In this document: one piece after another, positions 26,504 through 35,180 of the stretch
Layout of the letters: each line of letters starts with the position of its first letter
Numbering within the stretch: position 1 is the stretch's first letter
From: CAYLYU01 sp964501925
GTDB lineage: Bacteria; Pseudomonadota; Zetaproteobacteria; Mariprofundales; Mariprofundaceae
NCBI GenBank assembly: GCA_964501925.1
Contig: CAZCTM010000006.1
Location: forward strand, 1-64,000
Direction of reading: 5' to 3'
Length of the DNA stretch: 64,000 nucleotides
Position numbers and translations under genes: made by a program
The notes under the pieces: model-generated
The model's input: the letters and a program-made list of their open reading frames with translations, nothing else
Databases searched by the model: none
What the model was told of the DNA's origin: nothing

Positions 26504-27267
26504 CAGGACTGCTGATCATGTCCGGTGCTCTTCTTGGCCTTATCGTGGGGAGCTTTGCCAATGTGTGTGTGCATCGCTTGCCAAAAGGCCAGTCCGTGGT
26601 TGTTCCGGGCAGCAGATGCCCCAGCTGCGGAAAGGCGATTGCCTGGTTCGATAACATCCCCGTATGGTCCTATCTGGTTCTGCGCGGGCGTTGCCGCCAT
26701 TGCCAGGCAAGGATCTCTCCCCGTTATCCACTGATGGAGGTGTTGATGGGTCTGAGCTGGGCGGGACTTTCCTGGCATTTCGGTTTTTCCATCGACCTGC
26801 TTATGGCGCTCACCCTGGTGAGCATGCTGTGGATCTTAACCTTCATTGATCTCGAAACGGGCCTGCTTCCCGATGCGCTGACGATTCCGGGCATTCTTGT
26901 CGGTTGTCTGTTTGGCTACCTGTCCGGGCACTTGCTTGACAGCGCCATAGGGGCTGCTGCCGGTTACAGTTTTTTCTGGTTGGTGGCCAAGTCCTTTCTT
27001 CTGCTGACAGGCCGGGAAGGAATGGGCTATGGCGATTTCAAACTGATGGCCATGTTAGGCGCCTTTTTCGGTTGGCAGGCGCTGCCTTTCATCGTGTTTG
27101 TCGCATCCCTGGTGGGGGCAATATTGGGTGGAATCTACCTTCTTTTCTCGAACAAACATGCCAGGGCTGAAATCCCCTTTGGCCCCTATCTTGCTCTTGC
27201 CGGAATGTTATGGCTTCTCTGGGGGCATGAGTTTGTGCAGCTGTATCTCAAGATGGCCGTCGGATGA
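26500..27267 (+). CDS. pilD: type IV prepilin peptidase / N-methyltransferase
   Basis: A 255-residue integral membrane aspartic peptidase of family A24 that cleaves and N-methylates prepilins. The cytoplasmic zinc loop has C40, C43, C65 and C68. The two catalytic aspartates are in FIDLETGLLPD and GYGDFKL. Seven to eight hydrophobic segments are visible. The GTG start overlaps the regulator stop by four bases; ATG at 26518 is an alternative. The pilD-coaE order is widespread in proteobacteria. Confidence 0.94.
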   Translation: MTGLLIMSGALLGLIVGSFANVCVHRLPKGQSVVVPGSRCPSCGKAIAWFDNIPVWSYLVLRGRCRHCQARISPRYPLMEVLMGLSWAGLSWHFGFSIDLLMALTLVSMLWILTFIDLETGLLPDALTIPGILVGCLFGYLSGHLLDSAIGAAAGYSFFWLVAKSFLLLTGREGMGYGDFKLMAMLGAFFGWQALPFIVFVASLVGAILGGIYLLFSNKHARAEIPFGPYLALAGMLWLLWGHEFVQLYLKMAVG

Positions 27268-27890
27268 GGCGCACAGCTGCAGTCGGACTGACTGGAGGTA
27301 TAGGAAGCGGCAAGACGACGGTGGCCGGCATGTTTGCCGAGCTCGGTGTGCCCGTGCTTGATCTGGATAAGGTTGGCAGGAAGCTGACCCAGCCCGGGGG
27401 GGCGGGCCTGAAGGCCCTGAAAGCCACCTTTGGATCGGGGATTCTCCGGCCGGACGGTTCGCTGGACAGGGAGAAGCTTGCCGGGATGTCTTTTGCGGAC
27501 AAGAGACAGCTGAAGATGCTGACAGATATCCTCCATCCGATGATCTGGGAGCGGGAACGGATCTGGCTCGTCGGCCTTGACGCCCCCTATGCCATTGTCG
27601 AGGCGGTTGTCCTGCTCGAATCCGGCGGTGCCGGTCGTATGGATGCCATCATCGCTGTCATCAGTGACCTGGAACTTCGCCGGCAGCGCGTTTTGTCGCG
27701 AGGATATCCATCATTGGCCCATTTTGAGAAGATCATCCGCAATCAGTGTCGTGATGAAGATCGCTTGCAGGCGGCTGATTTCGTGATATACAACAATCAT
27801 GGTCTTGATGAGTTGCGTTCGCAGGTGACCAGGATCCATCATGAGTTGCTCGTCCGTTTTTCGGGCCGGAAAGGTTGCAAAACAGGTTAG
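27264..27890 (+). CDS. coaE: dephospho-CoA kinase
   Basis: A 208-residue kinase catalysing the last step of coenzyme A synthesis. The P-loop GGIGSGKT is at residues 11-18, followed by VLDLDKVGR and the C-terminal QCRDEDRLQAADFVIYN signature. The ATG overlaps the pilD stop by four bases. coaD, for the preceding step, lies 26 kb away in this window. Confidence 0.95.
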   Translation: MRRTAAVGLTGGIGSGKTTVAGMFAELGVPVLDLDKVGRKLTQPGGAGLKALKATFGSGILRPDGSLDREKLAGMSFADKRQLKMLTDILHPMIWERERIWLVGLDAPYAIVEAVVLLESGGAGRMDAIIAVISDLELRRQRVLSRGYPSLAHFEKIIRNQCRDEDRLQAADFVIYNNHGLDELRSQVTRIHHELLVRFSGRKGCKTG

Positions 27891-27962
27891 AACAAGGGTT
27901 GGCCTGGCATCCGAATCGTTAGCAGACTTGCCATTCGGCTTCTCCACAGGTGGAATACAAGC

Positions 27963-28400
27963 ATGCAAGAAAATCATACATCTGTATTGAGCTGTACACT
28001 CAACAGTCAGTGTGACTGCATCAGTATCTTAAGGTCCATGGTCGAGGTCATTTCCTCACGTGCTGAACTTGATCCCATGGAAGTCAATCGTATGGTGCTG
28101 GCAGTGGATGAACTGTTTGCCAATATCAGTGAACACGGATATGGAGATAAACCCGGCATTATCGAGATGCGGGCAGAGATGAGGCCCTCGGAACTGTGTT
28201 TCGAGTTCCGGGACTTTGCCCCGCCCATTCTGGATAAGGCCGAATTGAAGGGAAGAGACCTGGATGAAATCCGGCCTGGTGGCCTGGGCCTGCATTTGAT
28301 TCGATCGGTGATGGATGAGACCTATCATCGGCCATTAAGCGATGGAAACCATTGGGTATTGATTCGCTATCTTTCCGCAAAGGAGCGCAACATTGCTTGA
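27963..28400 (+). CDS. RsbW-like anti-sigma factor kinase (ATPase)
   Basis: A 145-residue single-domain GHKL ATPase. The N-box is seen as LAVDELFANISEHG (E50, N54), followed by EFRDFAPP in place of the DxGxG box and GGLGLHLIRSVMD. Such proteins bind and inhibit a sigma factor or phosphorylate an STAS partner. The next gene is that partner and overlaps by eight bases. No sigma factor or PP2C phosphatase gene is adjacent, so the target is unknown. Confidence 0.82.
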   Translation: MQENHTSVLSCTLNSQCDCISILRSMVEVISSRAELDPMEVNRMVLAVDELFANISEHGYGDKPGIIEMRAEMRPSELCFEFRDFAPPILDKAELKGRDLDEIRPGGLGLHLIRSVMDETYHRPLSDGNHWVLIRYLSAKERNIA

Positions 28401-28740
28401 CATTCAACTTCAATCGGATAAGGAAAGTGCGACCGTGATCGTCCGAGGCAAGGTCGATATTCACTCATCGCCTCAATTACGCCAAACGCTGAAGCCATTG
28501 TTGACTGCGGATAGAAAGCGTATCTATGTGGACTTGCGGGATGTCAGCTTCATGGACTCATCCGGGATCGCCACGCTTGTGGAGGGACTCCAATGGAGTC
28601 GGGAACACGGTGGACATTTCATTCTTTCAGGGCTGTCCAGAAATGTGCAGGATGTGTTTGAGCTTGCGAAGCTGGACACGGTTTTCGAGATCGCGCGCGA
28701 CGATCAACCCTCCCCAACGTCCACGAATCATTCCGGCTGA
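28393..28740 (+). CDS. STAS-domain anti-sigma factor antagonist (RsbV-like)
   Basis: A 115-residue STAS protein. The phosphorylatable serine motif FMDSSGIATLVEG (S56/S57) is intact, after the RGKVDIHSSPQLRQ segment. It starts with TTG at 28393 behind AAAGGAG at 28378-28384, overlapping the kinase gene, the usual switch-pair layout. The last 12 residues after ARDDQPS appear unstructured. Confidence 0.85.
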   Translation: MLDIQLQSDKESATVIVRGKVDIHSSPQLRQTLKPLLTADRKRIYVDLRDVSFMDSSGIATLVEGLQWSREHGGHFILSGLSRNVQDVFELAKLDTVFEIARDDQPSPTSTNHSG

Positions 28741-28806
28741 TTTTTGTTTTCCAGGATGCCGTTGCTGTCTCCGTGGACAGGCTGGTGAAGAGGGCAGTGA
28801 CAAATC

Positions 28807-30291
28807 ATGGCTTATTCTGACCTGCGGAGCTTTATTCGGAGGCTGGAAGAAAGCCAGTTGCTCAAGCGTATCCGGGCCGAAGTGGATCCGGAGCTTGAAT
28901 TAACCGAAATCTCCCGCCGCGTTCTTGCGCAGGGAGGGCCGGCACTGTTGTTTGAAAACATCAAAGGGCACGAGATGCCGGTGCTGACCAATCTTTTTGG
29001 TACACAGGAGAGGATTGCGCTGGCCCTTGGCAGGTCATCGGTGGATGAGCTCCGTGATATCGGTGAGCTTCTGGCATATCTGAAAGAGCCGGAGCCTCCG
29101 AAGGGGTTTCGTGACGTATGGGACAAGTTGCCTGTCCTCAGGAAGGCCATGCTCATGGCACCGAAAACGGTTAAGAAATCTCCCTGGATGGAGCTAAGCT
29201 GGAGTGGTGATGATGTGGACTTGGCTCGCTTGCCCGTTCAGACCTGCTGGCCGGATGATGCCGCTCCTCTTATCACATGGGGACTGGTGGTCAGCAGGGG
29301 TCCGAACAAGGGACGTCACAATCTGGGGGTTTATCGGCAACAGCTCATTGGCAGAAACAGGCTTATCATGCGCTGGCTGAAACACCGCGGTGGTGCGTTG
29401 GACCATCAGGAGGCAAAGGCCTCTGGAGCCCGGAAGTTCCCCGTGGCCGTGGTGATTGGTGCCGACCCTGCCACGATCCTGGCTGCTGTTACGCCCATAC
29501 CGGACACCCTTTCCGAATATCAGTTTGCCGGGCTGCTCAGGGGGGAGAAGACCCTTCTGAGCGACTGCATCGATGTGCCATTGCAGGTTCCCGCCTCAAG
29601 CGAAATCGTGCTCGAAGGCCATGTTTCACTCGATGAATATGCCGAAGAGGGGCCTTTTGGAGATCATACGGGTTATTACAATGAGGTTGAGCGATTTCCG
29701 GTATTCAAGGTGGACCGGTTGAGCATGAGGAAGGATGCTATCTATCATTCCACGTACACGGGCAAGCCGCCGGATGAGCCGGCTGTCCTTGGTCTGGCCT
29801 TCAACGAGATTTTTATCCCCCTTCTGAGGAAACAGTTTCCCGAGATCGTGGATTTCTACCTTCCGATGGAGGGGTGTTCCTATCGGGTGGCGGTGGTTTC
29901 CATGAAAAAGGCCTATGCCGGTCATGCAAAGCGAGTCATGTTCGGTATCTGGAGTTATCTGCGCCAGTTCATGTACACGAAGTTCATCATCGTGGTGGAT
30001 GATGACGTTGACTGCCGTTCGTGGAAGGACGTGATCTGGGCCGTCTCGACACGATGTGATCCGGTTCGGGATTTCACCCTGATCGAAAACACCCCCATCG
30101 ATTATCTCGATTTCGCCTCGCCGGTTTCGGGTCTGGGTTCCAAGGTGGGTATTGATGCCACCAGCAAGCTGAGGGGCGAGACCCATCGGGAATGGGGGCG
30201 ACCCATTTGCATGAGCCGGGAGGTCATCGGCAGGGTGGATGCCATCTGGAAGGAGCTTGGAATTGATGAAGGTCGGCGGCCTGATGGCTAG
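28807..30291 (+). CDS. ubiD: UbiD family decarboxylase (polyprenyl-hydroxybenzoate decarboxylase)
   Basis: A 494-residue enzyme, close to the 497 residues of E. coli UbiD. The conserved EEGPFGDHTGYY motif near residue 280 contributes to the prenyl-FMN active site; VVVSRGPNKGRHNLGVYR near 160 is the flavin and metal region. It decarboxylates the ubiquinone precursor using prenylated FMN from UbiX, whose gene is not in the window. It is preceded by a 66-base gap after the STAS gene. Confidence 0.93.
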   Translation: MAYSDLRSFIRRLEESQLLKRIRAEVDPELELTEISRRVLAQGGPALLFENIKGHEMPVLTNLFGTQERIALALGRSSVDELRDIGELLAYLKEPEPPKGFRDVWDKLPVLRKAMLMAPKTVKKSPWMELSWSGDDVDLARLPVQTCWPDDAAPLITWGLVVSRGPNKGRHNLGVYRQQLIGRNRLIMRWLKHRGGALDHQEAKASGARKFPVAVVIGADPATILAAVTPIPDTLSEYQFAGLLRGEKTLLSDCIDVPLQVPASSEIVLEGHVSLDEYAEEGPFGDHTGYYNEVERFPVFKVDRLSMRKDAIYHSTYTGKPPDEPAVLGLAFNEIFIPLLRKQFPEIVDFYLPMEGCSYRVAVVSMKKAYAGHAKRVMFGIWSYLRQFMYTKFIIVVDDDVDCRSWKDVIWAVSTRCDPVRDFTLIENTPIDYLDFASPVSGLGSKVGIDATSKLRGETHREWGRPICMSREVIGRVDAIWKELGIDEGRRPDG

Positions 30292-30332
30292 GTGTATATC
30301 TTGCCGGGATTCGCTAGGGTGGGGTTGATCCC

Positions 30333-32789
30333 ATGAAAGCTGTCATTCTTGCCGGGGGACAGGGTTCCCGACTGCGTCCATTGACGGAAAAAATACCCAA
30401 GCCCATGGTGCGCCTGCTTGGCATTCCCATGATGGAACACATCGTTCGCCATCTTGCGGCACTCCACGTGAAGGATATTATCGCCACCCTTCACTACCGT
30501 CCCAGGGCCATCCAGGATCATTTTGTTGACGGTTCCGAGTTCGGGGTCAACATGCACTACACGCTTGAAACAGAGCCCTTGGGCACGGCTGGTTCGGTAC
30601 GTCTGGGTCAGAAGCATCTCGATGAGACCTTCCTCGTCATCGCTGGAGATGCCCTTGTGGACTTTGACTTTTCAGCCTTCCTTGATTTCCATCGCCGGAA
30701 AAAAGCCAAGGTGAGCCTGTGCCTGACCCGGGTGCTGGAGCCTGGCGAGTTTGGCATCGTTATTACCGACCATGAGGACAGGGTGCAGCGTTTCCTCGAA
30801 AAGCCGGGGCCGGCAGAGGTCTTCAGCGATACGATCAATACCGGCATCTATCTTATTGAGCCGGATATTCTGGAGCATGTCCCTTCCGATCGTCCCTATG
30901 ATTTTGCCAACGATCTGTTCCCGGCCCTTCTGGAAAAAGATGTTCCCATGTATGGCTACGTTGCCGAGGGATACTGGAGCGACATTGGATCGCTGGATCA
31001 GCTGCGCCAGGCCCACTGGGATTTTCTTGATGGGAAGGTGCGCCTCCCCGTCGCCGGCACCCGAATCAGGGAACAGGTATGGATTGGCAAGGATGTGAAA
31101 ATTGATCCGGAGGCAGTCATCACTCCCCCCTGCTGGCTTGGAGACAATGTGCAGCTCAGGCACGGGGCACGGGTCGGACCCTTTGCAGTACTCGGCCAGA
31201 ACACGGAAGTGGATCGTTTTGCCAACATCAATCGAAGTATTGTGATGCGCAACAGTTTTATCGGGGAACGCAGTTCCCTGCGCAATGTGATCGTTGCGCC
31301 CAAGAACCTGATCGAGGCGGAATGCGAGCTGGAGGATGGTGCGGTGCTTGGCTCCAGTTGCCATCTGGGCAAGCACGTGATTATCAAGGCGTCCGTTCTG
31401 GTCTGGCCGGATAAGGAGATCGACAGTGGAGCCACCATCACGGAGAATCTTGTCTGGGAATCCCTGACCCGACCTTCCATTTTTGGCTCACGCGGGGTCT
31501 CCGGCCTGGCCAATCTGTACATGACGCCGGAGTTTGGAGCCGTCATTGGCAAGGCCTTTGGCACCTGGATCAAAAAAGGGCGTCAGGTGGCGGTAAGCCG
31601 TGACGGGCACCCGTTTTCCAGACTGATCAAGCGTGCCGTCGTTTCCGGTCTGCTGGCCGTGGGTGTCGATGTGGATGATCTGGAAGAGTGCCCCATACCC
31701 ATGACCCGATATGTCAGCGGCTACGCCCGGAACCTGAGCGGTGGCATTCATATATGCATGTCGGCGGAGCATTTCGAGGTGGCCCGAATCGAAATGTACG
31801 ACGATGGCGGTTTGCCCCTTCCCCGTGATATCCGGCGAAAGGTCGAGGCGACATTCCATCGCGCAGACTTTCCCAAGATTTCCATTGATGCTGTGGGTGT
31901 GCTGCGCTATCCCGGGCGGGTATATGATCGCTATGTGGATCACCTGATGGATCACATCGATCCCGAAGCCGTTCGCAAGGGGGCAAGCCGATTGATCTAT
32001 CATGCCGAAGATGCGATCAGCAACCAGGTCCTAGCCAGTCTTCTGGAACATTGCGATGCCCATGCGCTGCAGTTGGGTGTGCTCTCCGAACGCATTGACG
32101 AACAACGAAAACGGTTGACCGAGATTGCAAAGATGAACCGTAATCTGGGCGTGTTTGTCTGCAAGGATGGTGAGTCCCTGCAGTTGATTGACGAAACGGG
32201 AAAGATGCTGCCCCTCCAGCGTACCCAGGAACTTCTCACGGTGGCCTTTATGCGGTCCATGCCCAGGGGGACCCCCGTGTTTCTGCCAGCCGACCATCCT
32301 GCCTTTCTGAAGGAGATTGCCACCCAACTTGGTCACAAGGTGCACCTGACGCGTGTGGAACCCGCGGCCCGGCTTGCCGAGGTGACCGCCCTGGCAGGCA
32401 CGGAGTCCGAATGGATGGAGTTCAAGCATTACTATCTCAGCTTCGATGCCCTTGCAGGGGCATTGCGCCTGCTCGAGTTCCTTGGCCGGGAGGGTTGCGC
32501 GCTGCATGAGTTTGAGGCCGATGTCCCCGAGAGCAGCCGTTCCACTGCCGTTCTTCCCTGTCCCTGGGATCAGATGGGCAGAGTGATGCGCGAACTGGCA
32601 AACCTGCCGGAGGCGGATCTTGATGCGGTCCCCGAGGGGGTTTTTCTCAGCTATGAAAGTGGCACTGTCTTTGTACGGCCCAGTGCCGATCAGCCGGAGA
32701 TGCATGTTTCCGTGGAAACCAAGTCCCTGAATGACCTGGCCAGGCTCGAGGAGGAGGCGCACCAGCGTCTGCGACGACTTATTTCGTGA
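30333..32789 (+). CDS. sugar nucleotidyltransferase / phosphomutase-like fusion
   Basis: An 818-residue fusion. Residues 1-235 are a nucleotidyltransferase with the signature GGQGSRLRPLTEKIPKPM at 8-25 and the metal aspartate in AGDALVD. Residues 245-370 are left-handed beta-helix repeats, and residues 385-818 resemble a phosphogluco/mannomutase. The mutase half keeps a serine at the TASHNP position (S477 in CMSAEH), but the HNP and the DGDxDR metal loop (KDGES near 611-615) are lost. The first half probably makes an NDP-sugar, GDP-mannose or NDP-glucose; the substrate cannot be told by eye. It is the first gene of the sucrose operon and overlaps the next by four bases. Confidence 0.85.
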   Translation: MKAVILAGGQGSRLRPLTEKIPKPMVRLLGIPMMEHIVRHLAALHVKDIIATLHYRPRAIQDHFVDGSEFGVNMHYTLETEPLGTAGSVRLGQKHLDETFLVIAGDALVDFDFSAFLDFHRRKKAKVSLCLTRVLEPGEFGIVITDHEDRVQRFLEKPGPAEVFSDTINTGIYLIEPDILEHVPSDRPYDFANDLFPALLEKDVPMYGYVAEGYWSDIGSLDQLRQAHWDFLDGKVRLPVAGTRIREQVWIGKDVKIDPEAVITPPCWLGDNVQLRHGARVGPFAVLGQNTEVDRFANINRSIVMRNSFIGERSSLRNVIVAPKNLIEAECELEDGAVLGSSCHLGKHVIIKASVLVWPDKEIDSGATITENLVWESLTRPSIFGSRGVSGLANLYMTPEFGAVIGKAFGTWIKKGRQVAVSRDGHPFSRLIKRAVVSGLLAVGVDVDDLEECPIPMTRYVSGYARNLSGGIHICMSAEHFEVARIEMYDDGGLPLPRDIRRKVEATFHRADFPKISIDAVGVLRYPGRVYDRYVDHLMDHIDPEAVRKGASRLIYHAEDAISNQVLASLLEHCDAHALQLGVLSERIDEQRKRLTEIAKMNRNLGVFVCKDGESLQLIDETGKMLPLQRTQELLTVAFMRSMPRGTPVFLPADHPAFLKEIATQLGHKVHLTRVEPAARLAEVTALAGTESEWMEFKHYYLSFDALAGALRLLEFLGREGCALHEFEADVPESSRSTAVLPCPWDQMGRVMRELANLPEADLDAVPEGVFLSYESGTVFVRPSADQPEMHVSVETKSLNDLARLEEEAHQRLRRLIS

Positions 32790-33595
32790 AGCCGGCGAAG
32801 GTGTTTCTCTTTGCGGCTGATCTGGATGGCACACTTCTGCCCAATACGGGCAGGAAGGCGGCCGAAGGTTGCCTTCAGCGCACACGGGCATTGCTGGACT
32901 CCCTGCTCTCAGCGAATTGCCCGGTCTGCTATATCAGTGGCCGCCATCTGAGCCTGGCCAGGGAAGGTCAGCTTGATTTCGGTTTGCCAAGGCCGGATCA
33001 CTGGGTTTGCAATGTCGGTTCGGAGATCTACGATGGGGAAGGGGTGCTGGACAACCGGTGGGAAAGCATGCTTGGTGAGCCTTTCGATCTCGCCATGATG
33101 TGGCAGGCATTAAGGGATATTGACGGCTTGAGCCTTCAGGAAGAGGAAAAGCAGGGGCTGCACAAGTTCAGTCTCTATTCCCGTCGACCCGCATCACCCG
33201 ATCTCCTTCGGCGGATAAGGCAGCGTCTGCATCCTTTGAATCCGAACATCCGGCTGGTGGACAGCGTCGAGGAATCAACTGGTCGGGGGCTGCTGGACGT
33301 ATTGCCGGCGAGCTCCGGCAAATCCTCTGCCCTGCGTTATCTGGCTGAAAAATATCACCTGCCTTATGAAAATGTCTTTTTTGCAGGTGATTCCGGCAAT
33401 GATTTGGATGCCCTGCTGTCGGGCGTGCGTGGCACCTTGGTGGGCAATGCCCCCTCACAGGTACGTTCGGAACTGGAAAGGCGCCGTCGCCGTCAGGCTG
33501 GCAAAAGTCACGTGTGCCTCGCAGAGGCTTGCTACGGGGATGGCGTGATCGAGGGCCTGAAGGTCTTTGGTTTAGTGCTGGATAACGGAGCCTGA
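32786..33595 (+). CDS. HAD hydrolase, sucrose-6-phosphate phosphatase-like
   Basis: A 269-residue Cof/SPP-type HAD protein. The nucleophile motif is FAADLDGTLLP (D12, D14), motif III is in LPASSGKSSALRYL and motif IV is AGDSGNDLDALL. The SVGSEIY-like VGSEIY segment near residue 72 is typical of sucrose phosphatases. GTG start inside the previous stop (GTGA). Its place between the NDP-sugar gene and the SPS-like gene points to dephosphorylation of sucrose-6-phosphate. Confidence 0.8.
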   Translation: MKPAKVFLFAADLDGTLLPNTGRKAAEGCLQRTRALLDSLLSANCPVCYISGRHLSLAREGQLDFGLPRPDHWVCNVGSEIYDGEGVLDNRWESMLGEPFDLAMMWQALRDIDGLSLQEEEKQGLHKFSLYSRRPASPDLLRRIRQRLHPLNPNIRLVDSVEESTGRGLLDVLPASSGKSSALRYLAEKYHLPYENVFFAGDSGNDLDALLSGVRGTLVGNAPSQVRSELERRRRRQAGKSHVCLAEACYGDGVIEGLKVFGLVLDNGA

Positions 33596-33598
33596 ATC

Positions 33599-34849
33599 GT
33601 GCGCATCGGTTTTTTTTGTCCCCACAGTGATCCGCTCGCCCGGGTTGGCGAACCGGATGCGGGAGGGCAATGCGTGTACGAGGCCAGGGTTGCCGCCTCG
33701 CTGGCGGCAATGGACCATGAGGTACGCTGTTACACCCGTCACTACGGCAGAAAAAAAAGACATGAAGGGATTTCGCCGGGTGCGGAGGTGTTTCGCTATC
33801 CCATGGGTCCGGAAGGGTTTCTGCGCAAGGAGGACATGGGTCAGTATCTTGCCGAGTTCAGCCATCACCTTCATGCTGACCAGGAACCATGGCTGAAAGG
33901 TGCCGAAATATTGCACGGCCATTACTGGGATGGCGGGGTTGCCGCACTTACGGCCTCCCTCGCCTTTGGCAAGCCGCTCCTGTTTACGAGCCACTCGCTG
34001 GGTGCCCTCAAGCAGGATCGCCTGCCGGATCGTCATACCTATCGCTATGATATCCGTATTCCAGCCGAGCGCAGGGTCATGCAGGCGGCAGATGGCATCA
34101 TCGCGCTCAGCAGCGTCGAACAATCCGCGTTGATGGAACGCTACGGAATCGAGGAGAGAAAGATCCATGTCGTGCCCGGTGGCGTGGATGTGAACCGCTT
34201 TGCCCCGAGGGGGACCAAGCAGGAGAACAAGAACCTTCTTGGCATCCGGACAGACCATATGGTGTTCACGGTTGGCCGGCTGGATGCCCGGAAGGGGTTT
34301 GTTGAGCTGGTCGAGGCCATGCCGCGGGTGATCCGTGAGGTTGAGCGGCGTGGTCAGAGTGTCTGCTTCATGATGCCCGCAGGTCCCCGGCATCCGTCCG
34401 GGAGCGAGGCGGACGTAAAGCGATCGCTACAGGAGCGTGCGCGAAAGCTGGGTGTCCGGAAACACATTCGCTGGTTTTCCCGCCTGGCGGAGGAAGAATT
34501 GCTTCGCTGTTATGCGGCGGCGGATGTTTTTGTCTGTCCCTCCCTTTATGAGCCCTTTGGCCTGGTGCTCGTTGAGGCCATGGCATCGGGGACACCGGTG
34601 GTTGCAACGCAACGGGGTGGTCCGGTGGATATCGTCACCCCCGGTGTGGATGGCTACCTGGCCGATCCCCAGAACAGCGAGGAGCTGGCGGCCCGTATCC
34701 TGGACGTCCTGCTTGCAGGCCCGGAGCGTTCCGGGGCCATGGGTCAGGCTGCACTGAAAAAGGCCCACGAGCGCTATTCCTGGCCTGCGGTTGCCAGCCG
34801 TATCGCGGCCGTTTACGCGAAGGTCATTGAAACGGCCATTCGGGAATAG
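33599..34849 (+). CDS. sucrose-phosphate synthase-like glycosyltransferase (GT4)
   Basis: A 416-residue GT-B retaining glycosyltransferase. PDAGGQCVYEAR at residues 19-30 matches the PDTGGQ loop of SPS and sucrose synthase. The donor-site R227 and K232 are in GRLDARKGF, and the E-x7-E pair is E318/E326 (YEPFGLVLVE), followed by QRGGPVDI as in SPS. The length fits a minimal SPS lacking the phosphatase domain, supplied by the gene just upstream. It would make sucrose-6-phosphate from NDP-glucose and fructose-6-phosphate. GTG start. Confidence 0.82.
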   Translation: MRIGFFCPHSDPLARVGEPDAGGQCVYEARVAASLAAMDHEVRCYTRHYGRKKRHEGISPGAEVFRYPMGPEGFLRKEDMGQYLAEFSHHLHADQEPWLKGAEILHGHYWDGGVAALTASLAFGKPLLFTSHSLGALKQDRLPDRHTYRYDIRIPAERRVMQAADGIIALSSVEQSALMERYGIEERKIHVVPGGVDVNRFAPRGTKQENKNLLGIRTDHMVFTVGRLDARKGFVELVEAMPRVIREVERRGQSVCFMMPAGPRHPSGSEADVKRSLQERARKLGVRKHIRWFSRLAEEELLRCYAAADVFVCPSLYEPFGLVLVEAMASGTPVVATQRGGPVDIVTPGVDGYLADPQNSEELAARILDVLLAGPERSGAMGQAALKKAHERYSWPAVASRIAAVYAKVIETAIRE

Positions 34850-34862
34850 GCATCCGGCCCCG

Positions 34863-34892
34863 CCGGGAACATGTTTCAAAACCGGTTCCCGG
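34863..34892. repeat. inverted repeat after the SPS-like gene
   Basis: CCGGGAAC (34863-34870) and GTTCCCGG (34885-34892) are perfectly complementary, with a 14-base loop. An outer arm GCATCCGG/CCCGATGC (34850-34857 and 34904-34911) pairs with one mismatch. No T-run follows, so it is not a simple terminator; it overlaps the promoter of the small peptide gene. Confidence 0.45.
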
Positions 34893-34895
34893 GAC

Positions 34896-34924
34896 TTGAA
34901 TCTCCCGATGCGTGACCCTATAAA
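34896..34924 (+). promoter_or_regulatory. sigma-70-like promoter of small membrane peptide gene
   Basis: TTGAAT at 34896-34901 and TATAAA at 34919-34924 have an ideal 17-base spacing. The expected start of transcription near 34931 lies about 30 bases before a perfect AAGGAGGTGAT site. The promoter sits directly between the SPS-like gene and the peptide gene. Confidence 0.6.
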
Positions 34925-34974
34925 CATCACGCCGGAAACGGCAATGGATACTTTACAAGAAGGAGGTGATGACA

Positions 34975-35088
34975 GTGTCAGAAAGGAAGAAACGGAGCGT
35001 AGGTATGCAAGTTGAGATCGTTACTGCCGGTCTGGTCAGTACGGCCTTCTTGCTGCTGGCGACCATTTCCCGTCTGATGATGTCTTAA
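34975..35088 (+). CDS. 37-residue single-span membrane peptide, unknown function
   Basis: A short reading frame with a charged N-terminus (MSERKKRSVGMQ) and one hydrophobic helix (about residues 13-35, including IVTAGLVSTAFLLLATIS), ending LMMS. GTG at 34975 lies eight bases after AAGGAGG (34960-34966), an exact match to the 16S anti-Shine-Dalgarno; an in-frame ATG at 34969 is too close to that site but would add two residues. It has its own promoter and a strong terminator. No family is recognised. The expected topology is N-in with one helix. Confidence 0.65.
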   Translation: MSERKKRSVGMQVEIVTAGLVSTAFLLLATISRLMMS

Positions 35089-35113
35089 GCCTTATTCTTT
35101 TCAGGTATCAATT

Positions 35114-35140
35114 CCCGGCATTTTGCCGGGTTTTTTGTTT
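35114..35140 (+). terminator. rho-independent terminator
   Basis: CCCGGCA (35114-35120) and TGCCGGG (35124-35130) form a seven-pair, GC-rich stem with a three-base loop, followed by TTTTTTGTTT. It lies 25 bases after the small peptide stop and before the convergent sucrose synthase gene. Confidence 0.85.
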
Positions 35141-35180
35141 TTGTCGGTTCAGGGATGCATCGAGACCGGTCGTGAGATCA

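Noticed and set aside
34791..35015. 74-codon plus-strand frame overlapping the SPS-like end and the small peptide
   Set aside because: It is in a different frame from both, and the ribosome-binding site fits the 37-residue peptide instead.
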